A stretch of DNA of 18,197 nt from JBLHKE01 sp047619485 (GCA_047619485.1 JBLHKE010000054.1:1-18197), one strand, 5' to 3'. Numbered from the stretch's first letter, positions 1 through 7,495 are shown. Translations and numbers: made by a program. Notes: generated by a model from the letters alone, not told the origin.

Positions 1-2
1 GA

Positions 3-77
3 GATACTCAGGATATTATTTCTCATATCAATACCTACGCAGACGAGATCATGGGCGGTTATGGCACCGGTGGCTAG
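3..77 (+). CDS. Possible C-terminal end of an upstream gene (partial)
   Basis: The frame beginning at base 3 reads DTQDIISHINTYADEIMGG and then a few Gly/Tyr/Thr residues before a TAG at 75-77. It looks like a soluble amphipathic helix followed by a glycine-rich end. No family can be recognised from 24 residues. A second frame (base 1 to the TAG at 217-219) is also open, but it runs through the palindromic repeat at 144-156 and reads less like protein, so I prefer this one. The stop codon lies inside a small hairpin (73-87). Confidence 0.35.
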   Translation, partial: DTQDIISHINTYADEIMGGYGTGG

Positions 78-87
78 CTTTGCTAGC
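73..87 (+). terminator. Short perfect hairpin at the end of the upstream gene
   Basis: GCTAGC, TTT, GCTAGC form a 6-bp stem with a 3-nt loop. It overlaps the putative stop codon at 75-77. No T-run follows, so this is at best a weak terminator; it may be chance, since GCTAGC is itself a palindrome. Confidence 0.2.
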
Positions 88-143
88 AAGGCAGGGAGGC
101 TCGGCGCGGCCACGATTTCTCAACTCTTCCATGGATCAAAGAC

Positions 144-156
144 AGTGCCTGGCACT
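144..156 (+). repeat. Palindromic dispersed repeat, copy 1
   Basis: AGTGCC-T-GGCACT is a perfect 13-nt odd palindrome centred at 150. The same GTGCCTGGCAC core recurs at 3615-3625 and 4511-4521 in the same orientation. Similarity continues 3' of the core (TT, two variable bases, CAA, A or G, CT). It lies in the spacer upstream of the reductase gene. Confidence 0.7.
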
Positions 157-225
157 TCTCAAGCTGCAAAATCAATAACGCTCGATTGTTTAGCCGATGT
201 AAACGAGATTCGAAACTAGTCGACC

Positions 226-1239
226 ATGACCAATTCAAATCCATCCATGACATTCAATGCTTTAGTTGTCGAAAAGAACACCGAATCCGGAGTCTCCGCT
301 GCGGTGCAATCGTTGACCGAGGAGCAATTGCCTGCGGGAAACGTCACGGTCGCGATTGAGTATAGCACCGTCAACTACAAGGATGGGCTTTGCATGCGGG
401 CGGGTGGTGGTCTTGTTCGCAACTATCCCCACGTCCCGGGAATCGACTTTGCGGGAACCGTCCAGGCGTCTGAGGATTCGCGTTACAATCCCGGCGACAA
501 AGTCGTGTTGACCGGCTGGCGTGTCGGCGAGACTCATTGGGGAGGCTATTCGCAAAAGGCTCGCGTCAATGCGGATTGGTTGGTGCCGCTGCCTGAAGGG
601 TTGACGACCAGGCAGGCAATGGCGATCGGGACGGCTGGCTTCGCCGCGATTCTCGCCATTGTCGCCCTAGAGGATCACGGCCTGAAAGCGGATCAGGGAG
701 AAGTGCTGGTCACCGGTGCGTCGGGCGGAGTCGGTTCGATCGCGACAGCGATCCTAGGCAATCTCGGCTATGAGGTCGCAGCGGTGACGGGTCGCCCGGA
801 GACAGCGGAATATTTGAAGTCGCTCGGTGCAAGCCGGATCGTCGCCCGCGAAGAGATCGACACCGTGTCGAGCAAGCCGCTCGAATCCGAGACATGGGCA
901 GGCTGCGTCGATGTCGTTGGCGGAGCGATGCTGGCGCGGGTGATCGGCCAACTGAAATACGGCGCCTCGGTTGCCGTGGTCGGACTCGCTGGCGGGGTGG
1001 CACTCCCATCAAGTGTGATTCCGTTTCTGCTTCGTGGAGTCAACTTGCTGGGAATCGATAGCGTGATGCAACCTTTTGAACAACGTGTGAGAGCGTGGCA
1101 ACGCATCGCCACCGACCTGCCGCTGGAGAAACTCGATGCCATGATTCACATGGCAAACTTGGTGGAGGTCCCTGCGTTGGCGGGTGAAATATTGAAAGGC
1201 CAGATCAAGGGGCGCATCGTGGTCGACGTGAACGCCTAA
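226..1239 (+). CDS. acuI: Zinc-free medium-chain reductase, acrylyl-CoA reductase / YhdH-type quinone oxidoreductase
   Basis: At 337 aa this matches the usual length of the YhdH/YhfP/AcuI branch of the MDR superfamily. Members use NADPH to reduce the C=C bond of acrylyl-CoA (AcuI) or quinone-like electrophiles, in the cytoplasm. Visible motifs are STVNYKDGL (47-55), VPGIDFAGTV (70-79), the Rossmann loop LVTGASGGVGSIA (161-173) and LRGVNLLGIDSV (269-280). These are typical of this subfamily, and no catalytic or structural zinc cysteines are evident. The start is uncertain: ATG at 226 and ATG at 247 (MTFNALVV) are both possible and neither has a clear Shine-Dalgarno. The phosphatase gene follows after only 11 nt but has different base composition. 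The family is assigned with confidence; acrylyl-CoA as the substrate is inferred from homology only. Confidence 0.9.
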   Translation: MTNSNPSMTFNALVVEKNTESGVSAAVQSLTEEQLPAGNVTVAIEYSTVNYKDGLCMRAGGGLVRNYPHVPGIDFAGTVQASEDSRYNPGDKVVLTGWRVGETHWGGYSQKARVNADWLVPLPEGLTTRQAMAIGTAGFAAILAIVALEDHGLKADQGEVLVTGASGGVGSIATAILGNLGYEVAAVTGRPETAEYLKSLGASRIVAREEIDTVSSKPLESETWAGCVDVVGGAMLARVIGQLKYGASVAVVGLAGGVALPSSVIPFLLRGVNLLGIDSVMQPFEQRVRAWQRIATDLPLEKLDAMIHMANLVEVPALAGEILKGQIKGRIVVDVNA

Positions 1240-1250
1240 CGAAAAATTTT

Positions 1251-2501
1251 ATGAGAATAATTTACCTGCTCCTAATTTTTGCATGCAACACACTCCCGGC
1301 CGCCTCACTTCTCCTCGGGCCGATGGTTGGACACGTTGATGATCATAGCGCCAAAATTTGGTGTGCCTTGGATGAGGAGGGAGAAATCAAATTAAGCATC
1401 AGTGAAGATCCTAACTTAAAAGACGCCCAGATCATTACTGGGAAAAACTTCGAAATGGGTCCGATCACGATCGATGGGCTGAAGGCCAACACTCTTTACT
1501 ACTACCAAATTCAAGCTCACCAGTATTCCAAATCGGCTCGTTCTCATTTCAAGACGATGAAGCCATTGGGCGAAAGTCTAAAACTCAGGTTTTTGTTCTC
1601 ATCATGTTCTGGGAAAACCGGATCTGATGAAGATGCGATCTGGGATGACATCTCCCAATTGGAAGATGTCGATCTGATTCTGATGCTCGGCGACAATCAC
1701 TATGCAGATTCAACCAACCCGGATGTGATCACAAAACACTATTTGAGCCACCGTTCGATTGCAGGGTTTAAGCGGGCGACTTCGAGAATACCGACTTATG
1801 GCATATGGGATGACCACGATTATGGCCCCAACAACTCAGATGGGAAAACCCAAGGGAAAGAGGATTCCCTGGAGATATTCAAAGCGCATTGGGCAAATCC
1901 TTCTTACGGGGAGAAAGGGAATCCGGGAATCTATTTTACCTATAGCATCGGCGACATCCAATTCATCATGTTGGATAGTCGCTATCACAGAACGCCTAAC
2001 CAGAGCATGGATTCTACCGATCCGGCCAAAACGTTATTGGGAGATAGACAGCTCAAGTGGCTGGAGGAAACTCTCTCCAAATCAAAAGCCAGAGTCAAAA
2101 TTGTCTCCGGTGGTAGCAACTTCGAACTGCAGGGATCTAACGATGGTTTCAAAGGGTTTAAGGTTGAACAGAAAAAGATTTTGGACCTGTTCCAGCAGAC
2201 GGAGGGAGTCATTCTACTTTCTGGCGACCGCCATTTTACGGCCGGATATCATATTGGCGAAAAAACAATTGAGATTACTAGTGGCCCGCTAGGAAGTGGG
2301 ACGGTTACACCAAAGAAAACTCCGGATATGTTTTTCAAGGAGACGGAAGGAAAGATGTTCAGTATTTTCGAAATCGATACGCAGACGAAAACTCCGAAAG
2401 TAAAATTGGAAGTCTACCGGGCCGGAACAGGTTTAATTCGAACGATGAATTTTTCCTGGAAGCAGATCAATGGTCTCGAGACAATAGCGCAGGAGAATTA
2501 A
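1251..2501 (+). CDS. Secreted PhoD-type alkaline phosphatase / phosphodiesterase
   Basis: The 416-aa protein begins with a hydrophobic signal peptide (about 1-18, ending PAAS). An N-terminal fibronectin-like beta domain typical of PhoD proteins follows (about 22-103), then the metallophosphatase domain. Metal-binding motifs seen are FSSCSG (116-121), LGDNHY (146-151), WDDHDYGPNNSDG (186-198), LDSRYH (241-246) and GDRHFTAGYH (325-334). This fits a periplasmic or cell-surface phosphomonoesterase or phosphodiesterase releasing phosphate, with Fe/Ca as usual cofactors in the family. It starts 11 nt after the reductase stop, without a clear Shine-Dalgarno, so it could be co-transcribed. Its codons are visibly AT-richer (many AAA, AAT, ATT, TTT) than those of flanking genes, suggesting more recent acquisition. 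No Tat twin-arginine motif is seen, unlike the Bacillus PhoD prototype. Confidence 0.88.
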   Translation: MRIIYLLLIFACNTLPAASLLLGPMVGHVDDHSAKIWCALDEEGEIKLSISEDPNLKDAQIITGKNFEMGPITIDGLKANTLYYYQIQAHQYSKSARSHFKTMKPLGESLKLRFLFSSCSGKTGSDEDAIWDDISQLEDVDLILMLGDNHYADSTNPDVITKHYLSHRSIAGFKRATSRIPTYGIWDDHDYGPNNSDGKTQGKEDSLEIFKAHWANPSYGEKGNPGIYFTYSIGDIQFIMLDSRYHRTPNQSMDSTDPAKTLLGDRQLKWLEETLSKSKARVKIVSGGSNFELQGSNDGFKGFKVEQKKILDLFQQTEGVILLSGDRHFTAGYHIGEKTIEITSGPLGSGTVTPKKTPDMFFKETEGKMFSIFEIDTQTKTPKVKLEVYRAGTGLIRTMNFSWKQINGLETIAQEN

Positions 2502-2935
2502 GCGAACTGACGATTCATGTAGGTGGGAATTCGCCAACTACTCGGCACTTTAAACACGTTGTGACTTGGGCAGTGCTGATCTAACCGCTAATGGCGCGAA
2601 TGCTTGGGCTTGGTGGCTTGGACTTTGAAATTTCTACACCTGCGAATCTGGTGATCAGGGAGGCTCAAATATCGTAGTTTTTTGACCGCGAATTTTTAGG
2701 ATTAACGCAGGTTTTTTCTTCGGCTTTGAGTGTGGTGCTAGACTCCTAGGTTTTTGGTTTCAGCGCGTTTTCTTCAATGAAGATTCGACGGGGATCTATT
2801 ATATCGCTCAATGGGATGGTGCACCTCTTGTCGGCTTTCACTTCGTTTTCGTCGTCGGGCTTGACGCGTAGGAGCTCAAGATCAATCCGGATTCGCGACT
2901 TGATTGATCACCTCCGCTGGGATCTACTTCCATCG
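2502..2935. other. Noncoding stretch between the phosphatase and the small membrane protein gene
   Basis: I see no convincing gene here. An ATG at 2777 is in frame with the downstream gene, but the 53 codons from it are low in coding character (Ser/Arg/Leu-rich) and precede a better family start at 2936. Another frame, stopping near 2870, is open but Phe/Gly-rich and probably accidental. T-runs flank GACCGCGAATTTTTAGGATT around 2680-2720, which resembles spacer repeats of this style but has no second copy here. No strong terminator is visible. Confidence 0.4.
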
Positions 2936-3577
2936 ATGGAAGATTTACAAAGCGAGTTGCTCTCTTCGGCGGATGAGGAAGCAATCGAGGAAGCCGAGTC
3001 GTGGCTCGAGGTTGCTGGCATCCGTTCGAGAATATCCGAAGCCGGCGCCCTCTACAGCCATTCACGGCTCAACAACCGGAGCAGCGGTGACCAGATCCTC
3101 TATGTCCGAGATGAAGATCGGGATCGGTCGCTGGCTGTCCTCGAGAAGGGATATCTCGACTACGAGTTACCTACTGATCATTACCTGTTCGCGTCTAGCA
3201 AAGATGAACTGGCGGAGATACTCGCCGCTCCGAGCGATTGGAGCCCATTCGATGTCGCTCATGCGAAGCGGCTTCTCGCAGAGAAGGGCGTTGATATCGA
3301 AACCGCCTCCGCCGAATCGATTGAGGAACGCAAGGAACAATTAAAACGTGGAATCCCAGCGCCAGCCAGTCTAATTTTATTCGGCTGGGTGATAGGATTC
3401 TGTGGAGGATTAATCGGAATTCTAATCGGGCTGTCGATCGCCACTTCGAAAACAAAGTACGAGGGAACAGAGTATTTCACCTATAACGAGGACTCTCAGA
3501 AAACGGGGAAAAAAATCATGTCTCTCGGTATCATCATGTTGATTGCCTGGTTCTTGTTCATGAGAGACTGGGCCTAG
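2936..3577 (+). CDS. Two-helix membrane protein with DUF2007-like N-terminal region
   Basis: From ATG 2936 the product is 213 aa. Residues 1-70 (SADEEAIEEAESWLEVAGI ... ILYVRDEDRDRSLAVLEKG) have the pattern of DUF2007-like modules: a helix ending in AGI, then a strand ILYV and a DxxRxxxVLE helix. A middle helical part contains SDWSPFDVAHAKRLLAEKG. Two transmembrane segments follow, at about 145-169 (SLILFGWVIGFCGGLIGILI) and 194-210. This layout (sensor-like small domain, linker, Gly-rich helix, soluble loop with EGTEYFTY, last helix) resembles a widespread uncharacterised Bacteroidota/Verrucomicrobiota family. An in-frame ATG at 2777 would add 53 residues that look noncoding. It stands alone on this strand, and its function is unknown. 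Confidence 0.7.
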   Translation: MEDLQSELLSSADEEAIEEAESWLEVAGIRSRISEAGALYSHSRLNNRSSGDQILYVRDEDRDRSLAVLEKGYLDYELPTDHYLFASSKDELAEILAAPSDWSPFDVAHAKRLLAEKGVDIETASAESIEERKEQLKRGIPAPASLILFGWVIGFCGGLIGILIGLSIATSKTKYEGTEYFTYNEDSQKTGKKIMSLGIIMLIAWFLFMRDWA

Positions 3578-3614
3578 CAGCCACCGTCCTCAAAAGCTCC
3601 TTAGGTCCAAGCTT

Positions 3615-3640
3615 GTGCCTGGCACTTTCCAAACTCGTCA
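3615..3640 (+). repeat. Palindromic dispersed repeat, copy 2
   Basis: GTGCCTGGCAC (3615-3625) is a perfect 11-nt palindrome. Over 26 nt the element matches copy 3 (4511-4536) at 23 positions, including TT and CAAACTC after the core. Its last three bases are the complement of the stop codon of the minus-strand pseudogene. Confidence 0.7.
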
Positions 3641-4438
3641 AACACTTCGTGGCATGGGCATTGCTGGCCATCCCGCGCCGACTCTCGAGTCGCGATACGC
3701 CTTCATACCCTCCGCTTTGGCTGTCGCCGGCTCACCCGTCAAAAAGCCCAATAGCCAAGCGCGCATCGTTTCATTATCAACCGTCCGCAACCACTCTTCA
3801 ATCGCAACGTTCTGATTAGTCTGTGCCGCTAGCGGTGGCGATTTTTTTTTGCGGCGGTCAGGATCTGTCGATCGATTTCAAATAGTTCTAGCATCGCCAC
3901 AATTTCAGCAGGTGCATCGACGAGCCCGGCCGGAACTGGGGGCTCGATATCTAAATCGGCATTGATCAATCCCATCTGACCAGCGCACAGCGACCCCACG
4001 TAAAGCGCGCGAAAATCGCCGTCCATCAATTGCTGCCGAATGCCAAGCAGCCGATCGAGAAACTCATCCAGTTCCCAGAGTTCCTCCATATCACCAGCCT
4101 CAATATCCGGAGAAATCGTCAGCGTTCCAGCGGTTCCACTAGAATCCACCTGCCATGAAACCACATCGCCACCGGCGTAGTTCGCCAGTTCATCATCGGG
4201 CAACGACAGGCCGAGCGGTAGGCGCAGTGACAGTTTGCGAATGCCAAAATTTGCATAGTGGAGGTGGATGTCGTAGCCCCGGCGTAGTATCGCCTCGAAA
4301 ATCGCCATAGTTGTAGGTGCTCTCGAATGACCAGCGAGTCACCTTGGCGTGTGACGATTGCCCCTCCATGTATCGAAGTTGCTCGTCAGACAATGAACGA
4401 TCGATGGCACGGAAGCTGATGTATTAAAACTCACTCAT
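3638..4438 (-). pseudogene. Decayed gene of a conserved uncharacterised family, with an early stop and two compensating frameshifts
   Basis: Three frames join into one protein. The N-terminal frame from ATG 4438 reads MSEF, a TAA stop (4426-4424), then YISFRAIDRSLSDEQLRYM and YNYGDF. The middle frame carries EAILRRGYDIHLHYANFG, RQQLMDGDFRALYVG and EPPVPAGL. The last frame reads SPPLAAQTNQNVAIEEWLR and ends at 3638. The first shift lies between about 4320 and 4271 (candidate runs are AAAA 4298-4301 or CCCC 4277-4280). The second is in the T9 run at 3842-3850; one more base there joins AAKKK to SPPL. The two shifts cancel, so the whole span is 801 nt (267 codons). CAA to TAA would explain the stop. 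From memory, intact relatives begin MSEYQYYEF and contain GDFKGD and EPPVPPGL; their function is unknown. The 159-codon middle piece (4308-3829) alone might still be annotated as a gene. Confidence 0.75.
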
Positions 4439-4508
4439 ATAGGGATGATTGTTCTGCGGAAATTTGTGGATACAAGCCTGCTCCTTATTTGGCACTTGCG
4501 ATCAGAAA

Positions 4509-4536
4509 AAGTGCCTGGCACTTATCAAACTCTTCA
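4509..4536 (+). repeat. Palindromic dispersed repeat, copy 3 (best palindrome)
   Basis: AAGTGCC-T-GGCACTT is a perfect 15-nt palindrome at 4509-4523, followed by ATCAAACTCTTCA, closely matching copy 2. It lies within the in-frame extension upstream of the next gene, which argues that the extension is not translated. Confidence 0.75.
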
Positions 4537-4617
4537 TGCGGGTATGGTAGTGGTGTGCAAACGGGAATGCATGCAAAACTCTTTCAATGTGGCCGGCGGA
4601 GTTTAATATGTTCTTGG

Positions 4618-7104
4618 ATGAGCTATGAAGACAACTACGTGGGCAGGGCGCTTGCGGGCGCCGAAGAGATTGCCGGGCGAATTGCTACGGCTGCGGATGA
4701 AAGTGAGGCGCTCAATGAACGGTTCACGCTGATCCGAGGGGTTGCGGAGCGCAACCGTGCGGTTCGCCAAGGGATTCTGACGCTGATGAAGCGGACCGAG
4801 TTATCGATGACTCCCGCGCTGACTGAATTCCTCATTCGTGGGATTGCTCCACGACCTGATGGCGCGATCCTGGCACTGGCCGATCTCAACCGCTGGTCGT
4901 CTGAGTCCACTAGGAGTCAGCTTGTAACAGTGGTTGGGTCGTTTCTCTCCGATCCAAACATCGACACTCGAATCGCAGCGATCGTTGCCCTCAGAATTCT
5001 CAACACCGACGGGTCGCGGACTGCTCTGCTGGAGGCGTTGCACCAGCTTGATGCCAGCGAGTTGAACTTTCTATTGATCGAGTTGTCACTGACCCGAGAT
5101 GCCTCATTAATTCCTTCGATTTTGGAATTCGTTCGTGGTCGAGAAGGACGGGAAATCGGAACGATGGAAGAGATCCCATTCTACCTATCCTATCTGGTGG
5201 ATGCGGAGTGGTTTGGGGAGAATTTCGAAGACAGTGCAGCGCTCCTGTTGGCCGAGCGCTTTGGCTACGTTGATGCCCCGACGGTGGCTTCCCTGAAACG
5301 AGGTGGAAGTGACGAGGTGGCTGCGGCGAAGACGCTACTGTTGGCCGTGGGTGTCGTGAGTCAGCCGCTGTTAGAAGCATTTTGCGCCGCTGGCCACCAT
5401 CAATCATCTCTTCTTGCCGACTGGCAGGAACGCGTCCGCGACATCGTCGGTCACCTCTTACCTGATACCCTGACTGAGAAACGACCGATTCCGCCTCCCG
5501 GGCTTGGGGTGGATCTCGAAGCGCAAGTTTCCCGACACCTCCTCTTCGCTGCGTTGAGGGCTGCCGATGCTGGGAATTTTGCAGCCAAGCTCGAGCTTTC
5601 GCCGTTCCATTCCAAAGGGCGTTCGCAGGCCGTCGCTGCCTTCTTTTTCAAATCTTTTGCGCTTTTCGACGGTGCCTATTTTCCAAAAGCACTTGCGAGA
5701 GCGCGACAGTTTTTCCTCAGCGATGATGATGCGCTTGCCGATGTTCTGGTGCCGTTCATCGTCCTCGACTTTGCGCTCATCGATTCTGAAACCCGGGCGG
5801 AAGAATCTCTGGAGACCAAATTCCTTTTTGAGTGTCGTTGGAGCGTGCTCGTTCAGCTCCTCGAGACCGATAGGGAATTTCTTTGGGTGAAAGAGCCGTT
5901 TCAGATTGAATTGGAACTCAGAACTCCGGGAGTTCTGCTCAGCGATCACGGTGCTCTGGTGACCTTCATCGAGCGCCTCCGCAGCCCGGAGCACCAGCAT
6001 CTGTTACGCTATGGATTGCTGGACGTCGGGATTGTCCGACGGACGGATGAATTCATGAGTCTGGCTCAAGAACGGGATAGGTGGACCTCGCTGTCGCACG
6101 GTGCACAGGCGGCGTTGCGAGTTTACGTCTACGATCTGCTCAGCACTGATCAGGCAGGCGATATCGAGGCACGCTGGGAGGCGGAATACGAGGAGATCAT
6201 TCGAGAGGAGCGGTTGGCTACCGGTTTGTTGCCCTCGCTCGGACTGGAGATTCAGAGCAATAGCGTGCCAGGTGCAAAGACCTTCGCGTGGAAAGAGGCG
6301 TTGCTCTATTTTGGCATCCCGAGTCCACGGCGACCGGAATTTTTCGACATCGTCGAACCAGCCTTCCCGCCGGTTTATTCACCGCGTGCGGCTACGCTTT
6401 TGATTCGTATACTTCACTCGTGGGGGCTTCACGAAAACTACGAAAGTGGATCCGCGATGCACTACTCTCTCGGTGTGGCCCTTGGTGATGATGCGAAGTA
6501 TCTGGCGATCGGCCTGCGGAGTTTTGTGACCGAAAAGCCAGTTCGGGAACTGAGTCAGAGCGAGTGGTATCGTTCGATCGCGCGACTGATGAGCAAGGGG
6601 TTGATCCACCGCAATGGGGACAGTGTTGCGGCCCGGAGCGGAGAACTTGTGCCTGATTGCCACACCGAAATCCGGGTGTTGCGCCTGCAAGATTACGCAG
6701 GCGGGAGCGCTGAGTTGGATCCGAGCTACGAAGTTTTCGTTCCGGGAGGTCAACTGCTGGCAGCAGCCGCAGTGTGCACGTTAAGAGGATCCGACGGAGG
6801 GGATGCCAGTAAGGAACAGTTCGCGCAAATTTGGAGCGCGTATCGAAATGAAATAGAAGCTTTGTACCTCGATCCGAGATATGGGCAGGCAGCGTTTTTG
6901 GAAACCGATTGGTATGCGGCAACCGGGGACCCAGATGATATTTCGCTGGTGGGGCAGCTGCCGGTGATCGAGGCGATGGTTGCAGGAAGGCGGTTTTTGC
7001 GGGAGCGGCCGGGTCTGGCTGAAAAATTGAGACAGCAAACGAACGATGTGTTTGTTGGAGCTGTGCAGAGGCTGGCGGCTGTAAGGCGCGAATCGAAACG
7101 TTGA
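4618..7104 (+). CDS. Large uncharacterised cytoplasmic protein, helical, HEAT-like near the N-terminus
   Basis: I cannot assign this 829-aa product. It has no signal peptide or transmembrane segment. The first about 175 residues are alpha-helical with HEAT-like pairs: NRAVRQGILTLMKRTE, TRIAAIVALRILNTDGSRTA and ASLIPSILEFVRG. The rest is mixed, with many Trp and acidic residues and no recognisable catalytic motif. The frame is open back to a TTG at 4489, but those 43 extra codons include palindromic repeat copy 3 and read as noncoding, so I prefer ATG 4618 (MSYEDNYVG). An intermediate ATG at 4567 is also possible. GGCGGAG at 4595-4601 is better placed for an out-of-frame ATG at 4608 that opens a 6-codon ORF ending at 4628, overlapping the chosen start. 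It stands alone between the pseudogene and the moxR operon. A repeat-type scaffold is a guess from the helical pattern. Confidence 0.75.
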   Translation: MSYEDNYVGRALAGAEEIAGRIATAADESEALNERFTLIRGVAERNRAVRQGILTLMKRTELSMTPALTEFLIRGIAPRPDGAILALADLNRWSSESTRSQLVTVVGSFLSDPNIDTRIAAIVALRILNTDGSRTALLEALHQLDASELNFLLIELSLTRDASLIPSILEFVRGREGREIGTMEEIPFYLSYLVDAEWFGENFEDSAALLLAERFGYVDAPTVASLKRGGSDEVAAAKTLLLAVGVVSQPLLEAFCAAGHHQSSLLADWQERVRDIVGHLLPDTLTEKRPIPPPGLGVDLEAQVSRHLLFAALRAADAGNFAAKLELSPFHSKGRSQAVAAFFFKSFALFDGAYFPKALARARQFFLSDDDALADVLVPFIVLDFALIDSETRAEESLETKFLFECRWSVLVQLLETDREFLWVKEPFQIELELRTPGVLLSDHGALVTFIERLRSPEHQHLLRYGLLDVGIVRRTDEFMSLAQERDRWTSLSHGAQAALRVYVYDLLSTDQAGDIEARWEAEYEEIIREERLATGLLPSLGLEIQSNSVPGAKTFAWKEALLYFGIPSPRRPEFFDIVEPAFPPVYSPRAATLLIRILHSWGLHENYESGSAMHYSLGVALGDDAKYLAIGLRSFVTEKPVRELSQSEWYRSIARLMSKGLIHRNGDSVAARSGELVPDCHTEIRVLRLQDYAGGSAELDPSYEVFVPGGQLLAAAAVCTLRGSDGGDASKEQFAQIWSAYRNEIEALYLDPRYGQAAFLETDWYAATGDPDDISLVGQLPVIEAMVAGRRFLRERPGLAEKLRQQTNDVFVGAVQRLAAVRRESKR

Positions 7105-7127
7105 GCCTCAACCAGCTAACTTTGCGG

Positions 7128-7150
7128 GATTCGTGTCGATTCGTGGATTC
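7128..7150 (+). repeat. Short tandem repeat of GATTCGTG
   Basis: GATTCGTG occurs at 7128-7135 and 7138-7145, followed by GATTC at 7146-7150. The palindrome ATTCTAGAAT follows directly. The wording is typical of noncoding spacer repeats; no function is inferred. Confidence 0.5.
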
Positions 7151-7196
7151 TAGAATTCTTCGAGCAGACAGGAGTGTTCGCCCTTCGCGTCGTTTT

Positions 7197-7218
7197 GCAG
7201 AAATTATGGAATTTCTGC
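7197..7218 (+). terminator. Perfect 9-bp hairpin downstream of the 829-aa protein gene
   Basis: Arms GCAGAAATT (7197-7205) and AATTTCTGC (7210-7218) pair perfectly around the 4-nt loop ATGG. It lies 93 nt after the preceding stop codon and just before the putative moxR promoter. No T-run follows, so it may be a weak terminator, a transcript-stabilising stem or an operator-like site. Confidence 0.35.
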
Positions 7219-7226
7219 CTGAGGCT

Positions 7227-7255
7227 TTGACCTAGGCGGGGGAATCGGCTATTCT
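7227..7255 (+). promoter_or_regulatory. Putative sigma-70-type promoter for the moxR operon
   Basis: TTGACC (7227-7232) and TATTCT (7250-7255) are separated by 17 nt. They match the bacterial -35 and -10 consensus at 5 of 6 and 4 of 6 positions. Transcription would start near 7262, giving a leader of about 235 nt before moxR. This rests on sequence only. Confidence 0.35.
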
Positions 7256-7495
7256 TCGGCGGATTTTCGGTTCTTTTTAGGACGATTTTCTCTGGGGTGC
7301 CTCCCGGGATGCAGCGATTTTTTTGTTTTTGCACCCACCATATTTAATACCGAACGAACTGGTTCTGCCACTGTCCATCTTCACGGACGGTGCGTGGAGG
7401 AGATTTTATTTATACCAACCCCGAGACCGAATTTGATGTGAAATACCTGCTGGGTTGATCGCGTTCTCTTCTCCTGACGACCTAACCAAACCAAT

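Larger units (their letters stand above)
7105..7495. other. Spacer and leader upstream of moxR
   Basis: No gene is visible in these 391 nt. They hold a small tandem repeat (7128-7150), a 10-nt palindrome ATTCTAGAAT (7147-7156), a 9-bp hairpin (7197-7218) and a promoter-like pair (7227-7255). No clear Shine-Dalgarno precedes the moxR ATG (ACCAAACCAAT). Confidence 0.5.

Noticed and set aside
2719..2871. Open frame upstream of the small membrane protein, Phe/Gly-rich
   Set aside because: Low-complexity residues, no start codon or family resemblance, and it overlaps T-rich spacer sequence.
6392..7111. Minus-strand open frame of 239 codons opposite the 829-residue gene
   Set aside because: Ser/Arg/Pro-rich shadow translation with no domain features; the plus strand reads as a coherent protein.
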